Source: Deltaproteobacteria bacterium ADurb.Bin026 (GTDB lineage Bacteria; Desulfobacterota; Syntrophorhabdia; Syntrophorhabdales; Syntrophorhabdaceae). Taken from it: a stretch of DNA of 14,629 bases. How positions within the stretch are numbered: the stretch's first letter is position 1; each line of letters begins with the position of its first letter. The stretch is from the NCBI GenBank assembly GCA_002071245.1, contig MWEV01000305.1, positions 1-14,629 of the forward strand. Direction: 5' to 3'. This document shows positions 1-7,630 of this stretch, in pieces. Position numbers and translations under genes: made by a program. The notes below the pieces were generated by a model. The model ran no database searches, was not told the DNA's origin, and saw only the letters and a list, made by a program, of their open reading frames with translations.

Positions 1-14
1 TTTCTTTTTCTCAT
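1..14 (-). CDS. Start of a gene after psd, probably phosphatidylserine synthase (partial)
   Basis: An ATG at 14-12 on the minus strand overlaps the psd stop as ATGA, and the five readable codons give M-R-K-R-K. A short basic start like this is common in CDP-diacylglycerol-serine O-phosphatidyltransferase (PssA), and pssA commonly follows psd in the ilv operons of related bacteria. PssA would make the phosphatidylserine that Psd decarboxylates. The identity is inferred from position; the few residues seen cannot prove it. Confidence 0.45.
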
Positions 15-655
15 TTGTTCACCTTTGTTTTTGTCAGGGGAGTTACCCCTGCCTTTACCTTCATGCCTAATTCTACCACAATTTCATAGTGTTGTGGAAA
101 ATAAATGTCGACCCTCGAACCAAATGCTATCATGCCAAAGGGTTCAGCCTTCTTTACAACATCACCCTCTTTAACATATGGTATAATTCGTCTTGCCAGA
201 AACCCTGCGATCTGAACCAAAAGTATCTTTTCGCTGCCATTATCTATTAGAACATAGTTTCTCTCATTTTCTTTGTCTATATCCTTTTTGAATGCAAGGG
301 CAAATTCACCTTTTCTGTGCTGCATCTTGATTATCCTGCCATCGCATGGTGCCCTGTTCACGTGTACATCAAGCGGAGACATAAAAATGCAAACCCTTTT
401 TACCCTGCCATTGATAAATTCTTTTTCATCTACGTCCCCTAAATCCATAACCTTTCCGTCTGCCGGCGATATAAACACATCATCGTTGTTGATGGGGGTG
501 CGCTTAGGATTTCTGAAGAAAAAAAGAAAAAACAGGAAGAAAAAAAAACAGATGATTGCAAATATTGGTGTTTTGAATAAAAAAAGCAGTATTGAAAGAC
601 CGAAGGAAAGGCTTATGAGTGGTAGCCCTTCCCTCGCAACGGGTATTCCTCTCAA
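11..655 (-). CDS. psd: Phosphatidylserine decarboxylase proenzyme, short type
   Basis: This enzyme decarboxylates phosphatidylserine to phosphatidylethanolamine at the inner membrane. The 214 residues fit the short Psd class, well below the roughly 300 residues of E. coli Psd. Residues 13-47 are a Phe-rich pair of hydrophobic segments that should anchor it. The core motif SPLDVHVNRAP lies at 93-103. The self-cleavage site is FGS at 178-180: cleavage between Gly179 and Ser180 would turn the Ser into the pyruvoyl group. The start is TTG at 655, overlapping the ilvC stop as TTGA, with a purine-rich GGGAGAAAGGG just upstream in the ilvC tail. The stop overlaps the next ATG as ATGA, so it is translated between ilvC and a probable pssA. 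The family call is secure; the TTG start is well supported. Confidence 0.93.
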   Translation of the reverse strand: MRGIPVAREGLPLISLSFGLSILLFLFKTPIFAIICFFFFLFFLFFFRNPKRTPINNDDVFISPADGKVMDLGDVDEKEFINGRVKRVCIFMSPLDVHVNRAPCDGRIIKMQHRKGEFALAFKKDIDKENERNYVLIDNGSEKILLVQIAGFLARRIIPYVKEGDVVKKAEPFGMIAFGSRVDIYFPQHYEIVVELGMKVKAGVTPLTKTKVNK

Positions 656-1650
656 CCCTTTCTCCCAATCCAGCCCATCATTTCCCTGAGTTGCTTGCCC
701 ACCTTTTCAATAAGGTGTTCGCTTTCAATCCTCTTCAACGCATTATAAACAGGTCTGCCTGCCATGTTTTCTAGTATCCATTCACGGGCAAATTCACCGC
801 TTTGAATCTCTGAAAGTATTTCTCTCATCTCTTCACGGGTCTCTTCTGATATGACCCTCTTGCCTCTCGAATAATCACCATATTCTGCGGTATCACTGAT
901 TGAGTAACGCATATACGATATGCCACCCTCATACATAAGGTCAACAATAAGTTTTAATTCGTGGAGACATTCAAAATATGCGATTTCTGGCTGATAGCCT
1001 GCCTCAACCAGTGTGTCAAAACCTGCCTTGACAAGTTCCGATGCACCCCCGCAAAGAACTGCCTGCTCGCCGAAAAGGTCTGTCTCTGTTTCTTCTGCGA
1101 AAGTGGTCTCGATGACACCAGCCCTTGTTGCACCAATGCCTTTTGCATAGGCAAGCGCTGTTTCTTTTGCCTTTTTTGAGTAGTCCTGATAAACCGCTAT
1201 AAGCGATGGAACACCTGCCCCTCTTTCAAATTCCCTCCTTACAAGATGCCCTGGACCTTTTGGTGCAATCATGATAACATCTACATAAGATGGGGGCACA
1301 ATCTGTCCGTAATGAATATTGAAACCATGAGAAAATACAAGGGTTTTTCCTTCCTTCATATTGGTTTCTATCTCATTTTTATACAGTTTAGCCTGAAGGT
1401 TATCCTGTGCGAGTATTTGAATGACATCCGCGTCCTTTGAAGCATTTGATGCACTGACCGGCTTAAAACCATGTTTTTCGGCAAGTTGATAGTTTGCCGT
1501 ACCTTCGAGTTCTGCAACTATTACATCAACGCCACTCTCTCTCAGATTTTGTGCCTGGGCATGACCCTGGCTGCCGTATCCTATTATCGCAACCTTTACC
1601 CCTTTTAATACACTCAAGTCTGCATCTTTATCATAATACATCTTAGCCAT
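652..1650 (-). CDS. ilvC: Ketol-acid reductoisomerase, class I
   Basis: IlvC rearranges and reduces acetolactate or acetohydroxybutyrate to the dihydroxy acid, the second common step of valine, leucine and isoleucine synthesis. The 332 residues are the usual class I length. The Rossmann loop GYGSQG is at 24-29. Catalytic His108 sits in FSHGFNIHYG. The magnesium ligands correspond to Asp191 and Glu195 (ETDLFGEQ), with Glu227 and Glu231 in ECLHELK. The cofactor loop after beta-2 reads A-E-L-E-G-T-A-N-Y (46-54): the Arg and second Ser that usually grip the NADPH 2'-phosphate are absent and acidic residues are present, suggesting NADH use (inference). The start ATG at 1650 lies inside ilvN by 8 bases and has GGAGGAG just upstream; Met4 is a less likely start. 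Confidence 0.97.
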   Translation of the reverse strand: MAKMYYDKDADLSVLKGVKVAIIGYGSQGHAQAQNLRESGVDVIVAELEGTANYQLAEKHGFKPVSASNASKDADVIQILAQDNLQAKLYKNEIETNMKEGKTLVFSHGFNIHYGQIVPPSYVDVIMIAPKGPGHLVRREFERGAGVPSLIAVYQDYSKKAKETALAYAKGIGATRAGVIETTFAEETETDLFGEQAVLCGGASELVKAGFDTLVEAGYQPEIAYFECLHELKLIVDLMYEGGISYMRYSISDTAEYGDYSRGKRVISEETREEMREILSEIQSGEFAREWILENMAGRPVYNALKRIESEHLIEKVGKQLREMMGWIGRKG

Positions 1651-2170
1651 CCGCTTCTCCTCCTTTATTCTGTATTTCTTTTGGCTTTATTGTTTTTTCT
1701 CCCCTTGCAATTGCAATTGGCCCTGTTCTCACGAGTTCCTTTATTCCGATTGGTTTAACAAGCGCAAGAAAGGCCTTCAACTTTTCTTCATCACCTGTAA
1801 CCAAAAGGGTATAGGTCTTCGGGGATACATCGATAATCTTGCCTCTGAATATTTCAGCCATCCTCAATATTTCTGCCCTCGTTTTTTCATCGGTGTGAAG
1901 TTTTACAAGGATCATTTCGCGTGAAACATAATCCATTTCTTTAAAGTCTGTAACCTTAATGACATTGATAAGTTTATTCAACTGTTTCAATATCTGCTCC
2001 AAGATTGCTTCATTGCCTGTCGTAACTATGGTCATCGTTGAAATGGTGGGATCAATACCCTCCGCTACACACAGGCTTTCAATATTAAAACCCCTTCCGC
2101 TGAATAGTCCAGCGATACGGGATAAGACACCAAATTCATTTTCTACAAGAACAGATATGATATGCCTCAA
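1643..2170 (-). CDS. ilvN: Acetolactate synthase, small regulatory subunit
   Basis: This subunit binds IlvB, raises its activity and makes it sensitive to valine. It has 175 residues: an N-terminal ACT domain (about 3-75) and a C-terminal small-subunit domain (about 83-158). Asn11, Gly14 and Asn29 match positions that, in E. coli IlvH, cause loss of valine inhibition when mutated, so feedback control looks intact. The last 20 residues are polar and probably flexible. The start is TTG at 2170, chosen because AGGAGG lies six bases upstream and the protein starts exactly at the family start (MRHIISVLVEN). The Shine-Dalgarno sequence begins within the ilvB stop codon, which suggests translational coupling. 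Confidence 0.96.
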   Translation of the reverse strand: MRHIISVLVENEFGVLSRIAGLFSGRGFNIESLCVAEGIDPTISTMTIVTTGNEAILEQILKQLNKLINVIKVTDFKEMDYVSREMILVKLHTDEKTRAEILRMAEIFRGKIIDVSPKTYTLLVTGDEEKLKAFLALVKPIGIKELVRTGPIAIARGEKTIKPKEIQNKGGEADG

Positions 2171-2176
2171 GTTTTC

Positions 2177-2182
2177 CCTCCT
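2177..2182 (-). promoter_or_regulatory. Ribosome binding site of ilvN
   Basis: A full AGGAGG on the minus strand, six bases before the TTG start of ilvN. Its first two bases are the last two of the ilvB TAG stop. It fixes the unusual TTG as the true start. Confidence 0.8.
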
Positions 2183-3872
2183 AAACGAGCAACATGTCTT
2201 TTAACGGTGCGCCTGCCGGCACCATTGGGTAAACACATTCTTCTGGGTTGACATGAACGTCAACAATAGTTGTTTTGTTGTTGTTGAATGCCTCATGAAG
2301 GACATCGTCAACATCTTTTTCCTCGGTTATCCTGTAACCCGCAGCGCCGTATGCCTCGGCAAGTTTTACGAAGTCAGGTGCATGGTTCATGTGTGTCCAC
2401 GTATATCTTTTTTCATAGAAGAGTTCCTGCCATTGCCTTACCATGCCGAGAAATCTGTTATTTAGTATAACAATCTTGACAGGTAAATTATACTGAACTG
2501 CGGTAGCCAACTCCTGTATATTCATCTGAATACTTCCGTCTCCGGCTATATCGATGACGAGGGATTTTGGAAATGCAACCTGTGCGCCTATGCTTGCAGG
2601 GAATCCATATCCCATTGTGCCCAGACCGCCAGATGTCAATATGGTTCTCGGTTTTAAAAACTTGAAAAATTGTGCCGCCCACATTTGATTTTGACCAACC
2701 TCTGTGGATATTATTGCGTTACCCTTTGTTAGCTCGTAAATTCTTTCTATCACATATTGTGGTTTAAGCGTTCCGTTTTTTGTATATGTGAGAGGATAGT
2801 TGTTTTTCCAATGATTTACTGTTTGCACCCAATCGGTGATATTTTGTTGAAAATTTTCAAAATCCTCCTTGTTGTCATCGAGCATTTCCAACATCTTTTT
2901 CAGGACGTTTTTTGAATCTCCAACTACGGGGATATCGACCTTTATGTTTTTGCTTATTGAGGTTGGATCGATATCGATGTGAACAATCTTTGCCCGTGGT
3001 GCAAACTCATCAACCTTACCTGTTGCCCTGTCGTCGAAACGTGAACCTATTGCAATAATCAGGTCAGATTCGGTGATAGCCATGTTTGCCGCATAATTAC
3101 CATGCATACCAAGCATGCCAAGAAAAAGTGGATGGTTTCCAGGAAAACCGCCAAGTCCCATTAATGTATTCGTAACAGGTATTGAAAGTTTTTCGGCAAA
3201 CTTTAACAGTTCCTGAGATGCGCCCGAAGAGATGATGCCGCCTCCCGTATAAAGAACCGGTCTTTTTGAAACCGCTATTGTTTTCAATAACCTTTTTATC
3301 TGACCTGCGTGTCCGACATATGTAGGTTGGTAGCTTCGCAAGAAGATCTTGTCCGGATATTTAAAATCGCATGAAGCGGCCGATACATCCTTAGGGATGT
3401 CAACCAATACAGGTCCAGGTCTTCCTGAACGTGCAATGAAAAATGCCTCTTTAATAATCCTTGCAAGATCTTTTACGTCTTTCACGAGATAGTTATGCTT
3501 TGTGCACGGCCTTGTAATTCCTACAATATCCGCTTCCTGAAATGCGTCATTGCCAATGAGCATTGTATTTACCTGGCACGAGAAAATCACAATTGGTATG
3601 GAATCCATGTATGCTGTTGCAATGCCGGTAACTGTATTGGTTGCCCCAGGTCCTGATGTTACAAGCGATACACCCACCCTGCCGGATGCACGTGAGTAGC
3701 CGTCCGCCGCATGCACAGCAGCCTGCTCGTGTCTCACGACGATTTGATGGATATCAGAATGATATAATGCGTCCGTTATGTTCAAGGTAGCACCGCCAGG
3801 ATAACAAAAAATGGTGTCCACCCCTTCCATCTTCAAAGACTCAATAAAAATTTGTGCCCCGGTCTTCTTCAA
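2181..3872 (-). CDS. ilvB: Acetolactate synthase, large catalytic subunit
   Basis: This thiamin diphosphate enzyme condenses two pyruvates to acetolactate, or pyruvate and 2-oxobutyrate to acetohydroxybutyrate, the committed step of branched-chain amino acid synthesis. The 563 residues are the full family length. The N-terminal TPP-binding domain contains the catalytic Glu49 in RHEQAAVHAADGY. The central FAD/Rossmann domain spans about 190-330. The C-terminal TPP domain carries GDGS at 444-447 and the paired Asn at 471-472, which bind magnesium and diphosphate. The start is TTG at 3872, overlapping the stop of the upstream DUF465 gene as TTGA, with AAGGGGT about six bases before it. The protein begins MKKTGAQIFIESL, as the family normally does. 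ilvN follows ten bases after the stop. Confidence 0.97.
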   Translation of the reverse strand: MKKTGAQIFIESLKMEGVDTIFCYPGGATLNITDALYHSDIHQIVVRHEQAAVHAADGYSRASGRVGVSLVTSGPGATNTVTGIATAYMDSIPIVIFSCQVNTMLIGNDAFQEADIVGITRPCTKHNYLVKDVKDLARIIKEAFFIARSGRPGPVLVDIPKDVSAASCDFKYPDKIFLRSYQPTYVGHAGQIKRLLKTIAVSKRPVLYTGGGIISSGASQELLKFAEKLSIPVTNTLMGLGGFPGNHPLFLGMLGMHGNYAANMAITESDLIIAIGSRFDDRATGKVDEFAPRAKIVHIDIDPTSISKNIKVDIPVVGDSKNVLKKMLEMLDDNKEDFENFQQNITDWVQTVNHWKNNYPLTYTKNGTLKPQYVIERIYELTKGNAIISTEVGQNQMWAAQFFKFLKPRTILTSGGLGTMGYGFPASIGAQVAFPKSLVIDIAGDGSIQMNIQELATAVQYNLPVKIVILNNRFLGMVRQWQELFYEKRYTWTHMNHAPDFVKLAEAYGAAGYRITEEKDVDDVLHEAFNNNKTTIVDVHVNPEECVYPMVPAGAPLKDMLLV

Positions 3873-4078
3873 GTCTTTACCCCTTTTCCAGATTCTTGTT
3901 TTGTTCTTTCCATGATATCTTTATAATAGAGTTTTTTCTTTTTCAAAATTTTTATTTCTATTTCTTCTTTTTCGGTAAGATACGGTTTCCTGAGGAGCAT
4001 TTTAAGCCTTCTTTCAAGCGTTGCATGCAACCCTTTTGCATCTCCATAAATATCTTCTTTTTTTTCGCCTTCTTCCAT
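3869..4078 (-). CDS. Small DUF465 (YdcH-like) helical protein
   Basis: A 69-residue protein, highly charged and probably a helical hairpin or coiled coil. The central stretch, about residues 22-58 with ERRLKMLLRKPYLTEKEE at its core, matches the DUF465/YdcH pattern: a basic helix, a P-Y-L-T turn, then an acidic/lysine-rich helix. The function of this family is not established. An ATG at 4123 would add 15 hydrophobic residues, but it has no ribosome site and would lie on the proposed promoter, so Met at 4078 is preferred; the result has normal family length. The stop overlaps the ilvB TTG start as TTGA, so this is the first gene of the ilv operon and is likely coupled to ilvB translation. The start is the uncertain part, as no clear Shine-Dalgarno is visible. 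Confidence 0.75.
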   Translation of the reverse strand: MEEGEKKEDIYGDAKGLHATLERRLKMLLRKPYLTEKEEIEIKILKKKKLYYKDIMERTKQESGKGVKT

Positions 4079-4094
4079 AAAGATACAAAAAGAT

Positions 4095-4123
4095 ATGGTA
4101 TAAAAAATATTGAAAAATGTCAA
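4095..4123 (-). promoter_or_regulatory. Putative sigma70-type promoter of the ilv operon
   Basis: On the minus strand a perfect TTGACA (4123-4118) is followed after 17 bases by TACCAT (4100-4095), four of six consensus bases. A TATACC at 15-base spacing is an alternative -10. Transcription would begin near 4088, about ten bases before the preferred DUF465 start. The -35 lies within the spacer of the divergent plus-strand promoter. Confidence 0.45.
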
Positions 4124-4138
4124 ATATTAGCATATAAA
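4110..4138 (+). promoter_or_regulatory. Putative sigma70-type promoter of the arn-type operon
   Basis: TTGAAA (4110-4115), a 17-base spacer and TATAAA (4133-4138) match the sigma70 consensus at five of six bases in each box. Transcription would begin near 4145, leaving about 25 bases before the first gene at 4170. It overlaps the divergent ilv promoter on the other strand. Confidence 0.55.
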
Positions 4139-4169
4139 ATTTGCTATCAAATAATCAGCAAGAAAATCT

Positions 4170-5714
4170 ATGAAAATAATATTCATATTATTTGTATCCG
4201 GCATACTTTTTATCAATAATATAGGTCAAATTGCCCTCTGGGATCCAGATGAACCGAGGCAGGCAATCATGGCAAGGGAAATGAGTGAGAGAAGTGACTA
4301 CATCCATCCCTATCTAAACGGAAGACCTTATCTTGAAAAGCCTCCGCTTTACCCATGGCTCATTATCATTACATCGAAAATTACCGGTGAGCTAAATGAA
4401 TTTTCGGCAAGATTGCCTGCTGCAGTTTCAGCAATTTTGCTTGTTCTTGTAACATACCAGCTTGGCAATATGGTTGTTAATCCTGGGGTCGGGGTTCTGT
4501 CTGCACTCATACTTGCGACGAACTACCAGTTTCTCTCTAATGCGAGAGAATCGGTTATGGACATGACGTTTGCGTTTTTTATAGGACTTACCATATTCTT
4601 TAATTATATTTGTATGTTGAAGGGCAAGAGGTGGCTTTTTGTGATCTCTTTTGTACCTTCTGTATTTGCAGTGCTTTCCAAAGGACCGGCAGGGCTTGTG
4701 ATACCGGCTATGGTTACATTTATCTTCATGTTAAAGAGAAAAGAGTTTAAAAAATATTTTATACCTTTTGTGGCAGGTTGCATTGTTTCTCTGGCACTTT
4801 CGTCGATATGGTTTGTTATGGCAGGCGATGCATATATCAAGGAGTTTATCCTCAGACAGAATATCACGAGGTATACAAATGCGTTCGACCACATAGAATC
4901 TTTTTATTATTATTTCCACAAGTTGTTCGTGAACTTCATGCCGTGGAGCATAGTGCTTCCTTTCTCGCTATATCATGCTGTAAAAAAGAAGATTTGGCTT
5001 CCCGTTATTTGGTTTGCCTTTACGTTTTTGTTTTTCGAATTCTCAAAGAGTAAAAGGGCGATATATCTTCTTTCGTGTTATCCTGCCTGTGCCTTGATTT
5101 GTGGGATCTACATAAAGGACAAATGGTCATGGCTTGTTGAAAATGTAACAACAGGTGTGGCAGTTAAAATTTTTGCGCTTTTGCTTACTGTTTTACCTGT
5201 TGCTGCTGTTGTCTTTCTTTTCACAGGTGATTCTATGGTGATAAAGGCCTTTTCAGAACAATATTCTTTGTACATCTATATAATATTATTGTTTATCCTT
5301 GGAGCAACGTTGTTTTATGCACTTATAAAGAAATCCAAAAATCTATCGATTGTTATGCTATTTTCTTATCTTATAATTATGGGCTACTTTTATGGCGCAT
5401 ATTATATGCCAGTCATGGATAGGACATTAAAATCGCCGAGATTGATAACGGATCATCTCGTTGGTTTGAAAGAGAGCAGAGATATATTTACTACTGGCTT
5501 CAGTTCTGCTGGCATAACCTTTTATGTGGGCAAACCTGTTCAGATGTTTGTAAATATAAATGAGATTAAAGATAAAAAACGTGATATACTCCTTATCGTT
5601 GAGGATGACCAGGCAAAAAATTTACAAAAAGATCTGGATTTGATGTTTTTGCCTGTAAAAAAAACACGTTATGAAAATGAACATTACACATTTTACGTGA
5701 GGAAGAATGATTAA
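4170..5714 (+). CDS. arnT: ArnT-like GT83 glycosyltransferase (lipid A Ara4N transferase candidate)
   Basis: A polytopic inner-membrane GT-C transferase of the ArnT/PMT family. These enzymes move a sugar from a polyprenyl-phosphate carrier on the periplasmic side; ArnT moves 4-amino-4-deoxy-L-arabinose to lipid A. There are 514 residues, with a first hydrophobic segment at 2-20, about a dozen segments in all, and a hydrophilic tail over the last 95 or so residues. The first periplasmic loop has the family signature: Asp27-Glu28 in DPDEPRQA and EKPPLYPW from Glu56. The start ATG at 4170 has only a weak purine stretch (AAGAAAA) before it. It is the first gene of a plus-strand operon with arnC, two arnA halves and arnD, which supports Ara4N as substrate. 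Sequence alone does not exclude another sugar or acceptor. Confidence 0.85.
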   Translation: MKIIFILFVSGILFINNIGQIALWDPDEPRQAIMAREMSERSDYIHPYLNGRPYLEKPPLYPWLIIITSKITGELNEFSARLPAAVSAILLVLVTYQLGNMVVNPGVGVLSALILATNYQFLSNARESVMDMTFAFFIGLTIFFNYICMLKGKRWLFVISFVPSVFAVLSKGPAGLVIPAMVTFIFMLKRKEFKKYFIPFVAGCIVSLALSSIWFVMAGDAYIKEFILRQNITRYTNAFDHIESFYYYFHKLFVNFMPWSIVLPFSLYHAVKKKIWLPVIWFAFTFLFFEFSKSKRAIYLLSCYPACALICGIYIKDKWSWLVENVTTGVAVKIFALLLTVLPVAAVVFLFTGDSMVIKAFSEQYSLYIYIILLFILGATLFYALIKKSKNLSIVMLFSYLIIMGYFYGAYYMPVMDRTLKSPRLITDHLVGLKESRDIFTTGFSSAGITFYVGKPVQMFVNINEIKDKKRDILLIVEDDQAKNLQKDLDLMFLPVKKTRYENEHYTFYVRKND

Positions 5715-5783
5715 CAAACATCTATCAGCAAAAACGAATCAAAAAAAATACATTTATAAACTATTACAGGCATGTGGGGTGTT

Positions 5784-6713
5784 ATGGAGAATAAACCGTA
5801 TATCTCTGTTTTAATCCCTGTATTGAATGAAGAGGAATCGCTTCCGGAGCTTCAGGAGAGGTTATACAGGACTATGGAGGGCATAGGAGAACCGTACGAA
5901 ATTATATATATCAACGATGGGAGCATCGATAGTACCCCTGCTCTGCTCGAGGATTACCATAACAGATTCCCATGCGTTAAGGTGATAGAATTCAACAGAA
6001 ACTATGGTCAGCACATGGCTCTATTTGCAGGGTTTGAGCGTGCTCTCGGCGAAGTGGTTATCACGATAGACGCAGACCTACAAAATCCACCTGAGGAGAT
6101 ACCCAAGCTTGTTGCAAAGATGCGAGAAGGATATGAAGTGGTTGCGACTTTCAGAAAGGCGAGGAAGGATTCACTTTTCCGCAAGATACCATCACTGATT
6201 GTGAACAAGATTACAGCAAGACTTGTGGGTGTAAAACTGCGTGATTATGGTTGCATGCTGAGGGCATACAGAAGAAACATTGTTGATTATATGAATATGT
6301 GTCCAGAGTCTTCGAGTTTTATCCCTGCACTTGCAAATACATTTGCAAAAAGAATTGTTGAGGTTGAGGTGGAGCATGAGGAGAGGACGAAAGGAACTTC
6401 GAAATACAGTCTTTTCAAACTGCTCCGTTTAAACTTCGATCTGATGACAAACTTTTCACTTTTGCCTATTCAGTTTATCGGTGTTATAGGGATAATTGTG
6501 GCTCTTTTGGGTCTTGCCTTTGCGGTTCTACTATTTGTGAGACGACTGGTTGTAGGCCCCGAGGTAGAGGGAACGTTCACCCTTTTTGCCATACTCTTTT
6601 TCTTTATTGGTGCCCAGATATTCTCTCTCGGCATCATAGGCGAATATATCGGTAGGATATATCAGGAAGTCAGGAGAAGACCGAGATTTATCATTAAAAG
6701 GGAACTGATGTGA
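5784..6713 (+). CDS. arnC: ArnC-type GT2: undecaprenyl-phosphate 4-deoxy-4-formamido-L-arabinose transferase
   Basis: ArnC transfers the formylated amino-arabinose from UDP to undecaprenyl phosphate on the cytoplasmic face of the inner membrane. From the preferred start it has 309 residues: a GT2 domain with ISVLIPVLNEEES (7-19), the NDGSIDST motif (44-51) and the DADLQNPPEE metal-binding motif from Asp96, then DYGCMLRAYRR (154-164), a stretch characteristic of ArnC. Two C-terminal membrane helices lie at about 228-252 and 264-287. An ATG at 5772 would add four residues but has only AGG one base before it; the ATG at 5784 follows GGGGTG and gives a family-like N-terminus, so 5784 is preferred weakly. 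Its stop overlaps the GTG start of the next gene as GTGA. The polyprenyl-phosphate mannose/glucose transferases are the nearest alternatives. Confidence 0.9.
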   Translation: MENKPYISVLIPVLNEEESLPELQERLYRTMEGIGEPYEIIYINDGSIDSTPALLEDYHNRFPCVKVIEFNRNYGQHMALFAGFERALGEVVITIDADLQNPPEEIPKLVAKMREGYEVVATFRKARKDSLFRKIPSLIVNKITARLVGVKLRDYGCMLRAYRRNIVDYMNMCPESSSFIPALANTFAKRIVEVEVEHEERTKGTSKYSLFKLLRLNFDLMTNFSLLPIQFIGVIGIIVALLGLAFAVLLFVRRLVVGPEVEGTFTLFAILFFFIGAQIFSLGIIGEYIGRIYQEVRRRPRFIIKRELM

Positions 6714-7630
6714 AAATCGTTGTATTCGGCTATCACGAGATAGGTTATGTCTGTCTTGAAGAGCTTATCAGTTTTGGTGCAGATGTAATATGTCTTTTTA
6801 CACATAAGGACGACCCTAAGGAAGAGGTGTGGTTCAGAAAACCGTCTGCAATAGCTGAAAAACAAGGCATCCCTGTATATAAGCCAGATAGTATCAAGGA
6901 TAGATGCTGGGCAGACATGATACGTTCCTTGTCTCCAGATATAATATTTTCCTTTTATTACAGAAACATGATACCTAAGGATATACTTGATGTTCCCAGA
7001 ATAGGTGCCTTTAATCTTCATGGTTCGCTCCTTCCCAAATTCAGGGGAAGGGCGCCTGTGAACTGGGTTTTAGTTGCAGGTGAGAAGAAAACGGGCCTGA
7101 CGCTTCATTATATGGTAGAAAAACCTGACGCGGGCGATATTGTCGCACAGCAGGAAGTGGATATTACATTTGAAGATACCGCATACACGCTTTTTCTCAA
7201 AATGGCTGATGCAGCAAGGATTTTGATGAAAAATATTTTGCCTAAATTCAGAGACGGCACATTTAAAAGTACCCCACAGATAGGTACTTCATCTTATTTT
7301 AGTGGGCGAAAACCTGAAGACGGCATGATTTACTGGGATAAAGACGCTATGACCATTTATAATCTTGTAAGGGCGGTTACACATCCGTATCCAGGTGCCT
7401 TTACCTATATGGACGGCAAGAAGTTGTTTGTATGGAAGGCCTATCCTGAAGATACTGTCTATGAGGGTGTTCCCGGTGCTGTTTTATCGAAAAGACCTTT
7501 TGTTGTGAATACCGGCAGAGGTGGATTGCAGTTGCTGAGGGTTCAATACGATGGAGAAGAAGAGTTTGACGGTGATGTATTCGCAAAGAAATATGATTTG
7601 GAAAATAAAACATTAGGAGGTAACGTTTGA
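6710..7630 (+). CDS. arnA: UDP-4-amino-4-deoxy-L-arabinose formyltransferase (ArnA N-terminal half, stand-alone)
   Basis: This enzyme uses N-10-formyltetrahydrofolate to formylate UDP-L-Ara4N, the form ArnC accepts. The 306 residues match the N-terminal domain of E. coli ArnA. The formyltransferase motif NLHGSLLPKFRGRAPVNW is present, and Asn102, His104 and Asp140 fall at the same numbers as the ArnA catalytic triad. The C-terminal third is the FMT-type beta domain. The start is GTG at 6710 in a GTGA overlap with arnC; the protein begins exactly like ArnA (MKIVVFGYHEIGYV). In E. coli this domain is fused to the decarboxylase; here the two are separate genes overlapping by four bases (TTGA). 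Confidence 0.92.
   Translation: MKIVVFGYHEIGYVCLEELISFGADVICLFTHKDDPKEEVWFRKPSAIAEKQGIPVYKPDSIKDRCWADMIRSLSPDIIFSFYYRNMIPKDILDVPRIGAFNLHGSLLPKFRGRAPVNWVLVAGEKKTGLTLHYMVEKPDAGDIVAQQEVDITFEDTAYTLFLKMADAARILMKNILPKFRDGTFKSTPQIGTSSYFSGRKPEDGMIYWDKDAMTIYNLVRAVTHPYPGAFTYMDGKKLFVWKAYPEDTVYEGVPGAVLSKRPFVVNTGRGGLQLLRVQYDGEEEFDGDVFAKKYDLENKTLGGNV
7615..7620 (+). promoter_or_regulatory. Ribosome binding site of the arnA decarboxylase gene
   Basis: AGGAGG six bases before the TTG at 7627, inside the end of the formyltransferase gene. It supports TTG as a true start and shows that the two ArnA halves are translated as separate proteins. Confidence 0.75.

Noticed and set aside
273..689. Plus-strand open frame of 138 codons opposite psd
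   Set aside because: It lies fully antisense to a well-supported psd gene and the end of ilvC, has a low-complexity lysine-rich stretch caused by the psd Phe codons, and shows no family resemblance.
3854..4219. Plus-strand open frame of 121 codons across the ilvB/DUF465 start region
   Set aside because: It is antisense to ilvB and DUF465, Phe-rich from the A-rich reverse strand, and crosses both divergent promoters and the ArnT-like start.
6662..7021. Minus-strand open frame of 119 codons opposite the formyltransferase
   Set aside because: Antisense shadow of a gene with complete catalytic residues; no ribosome site or recognisable domain.
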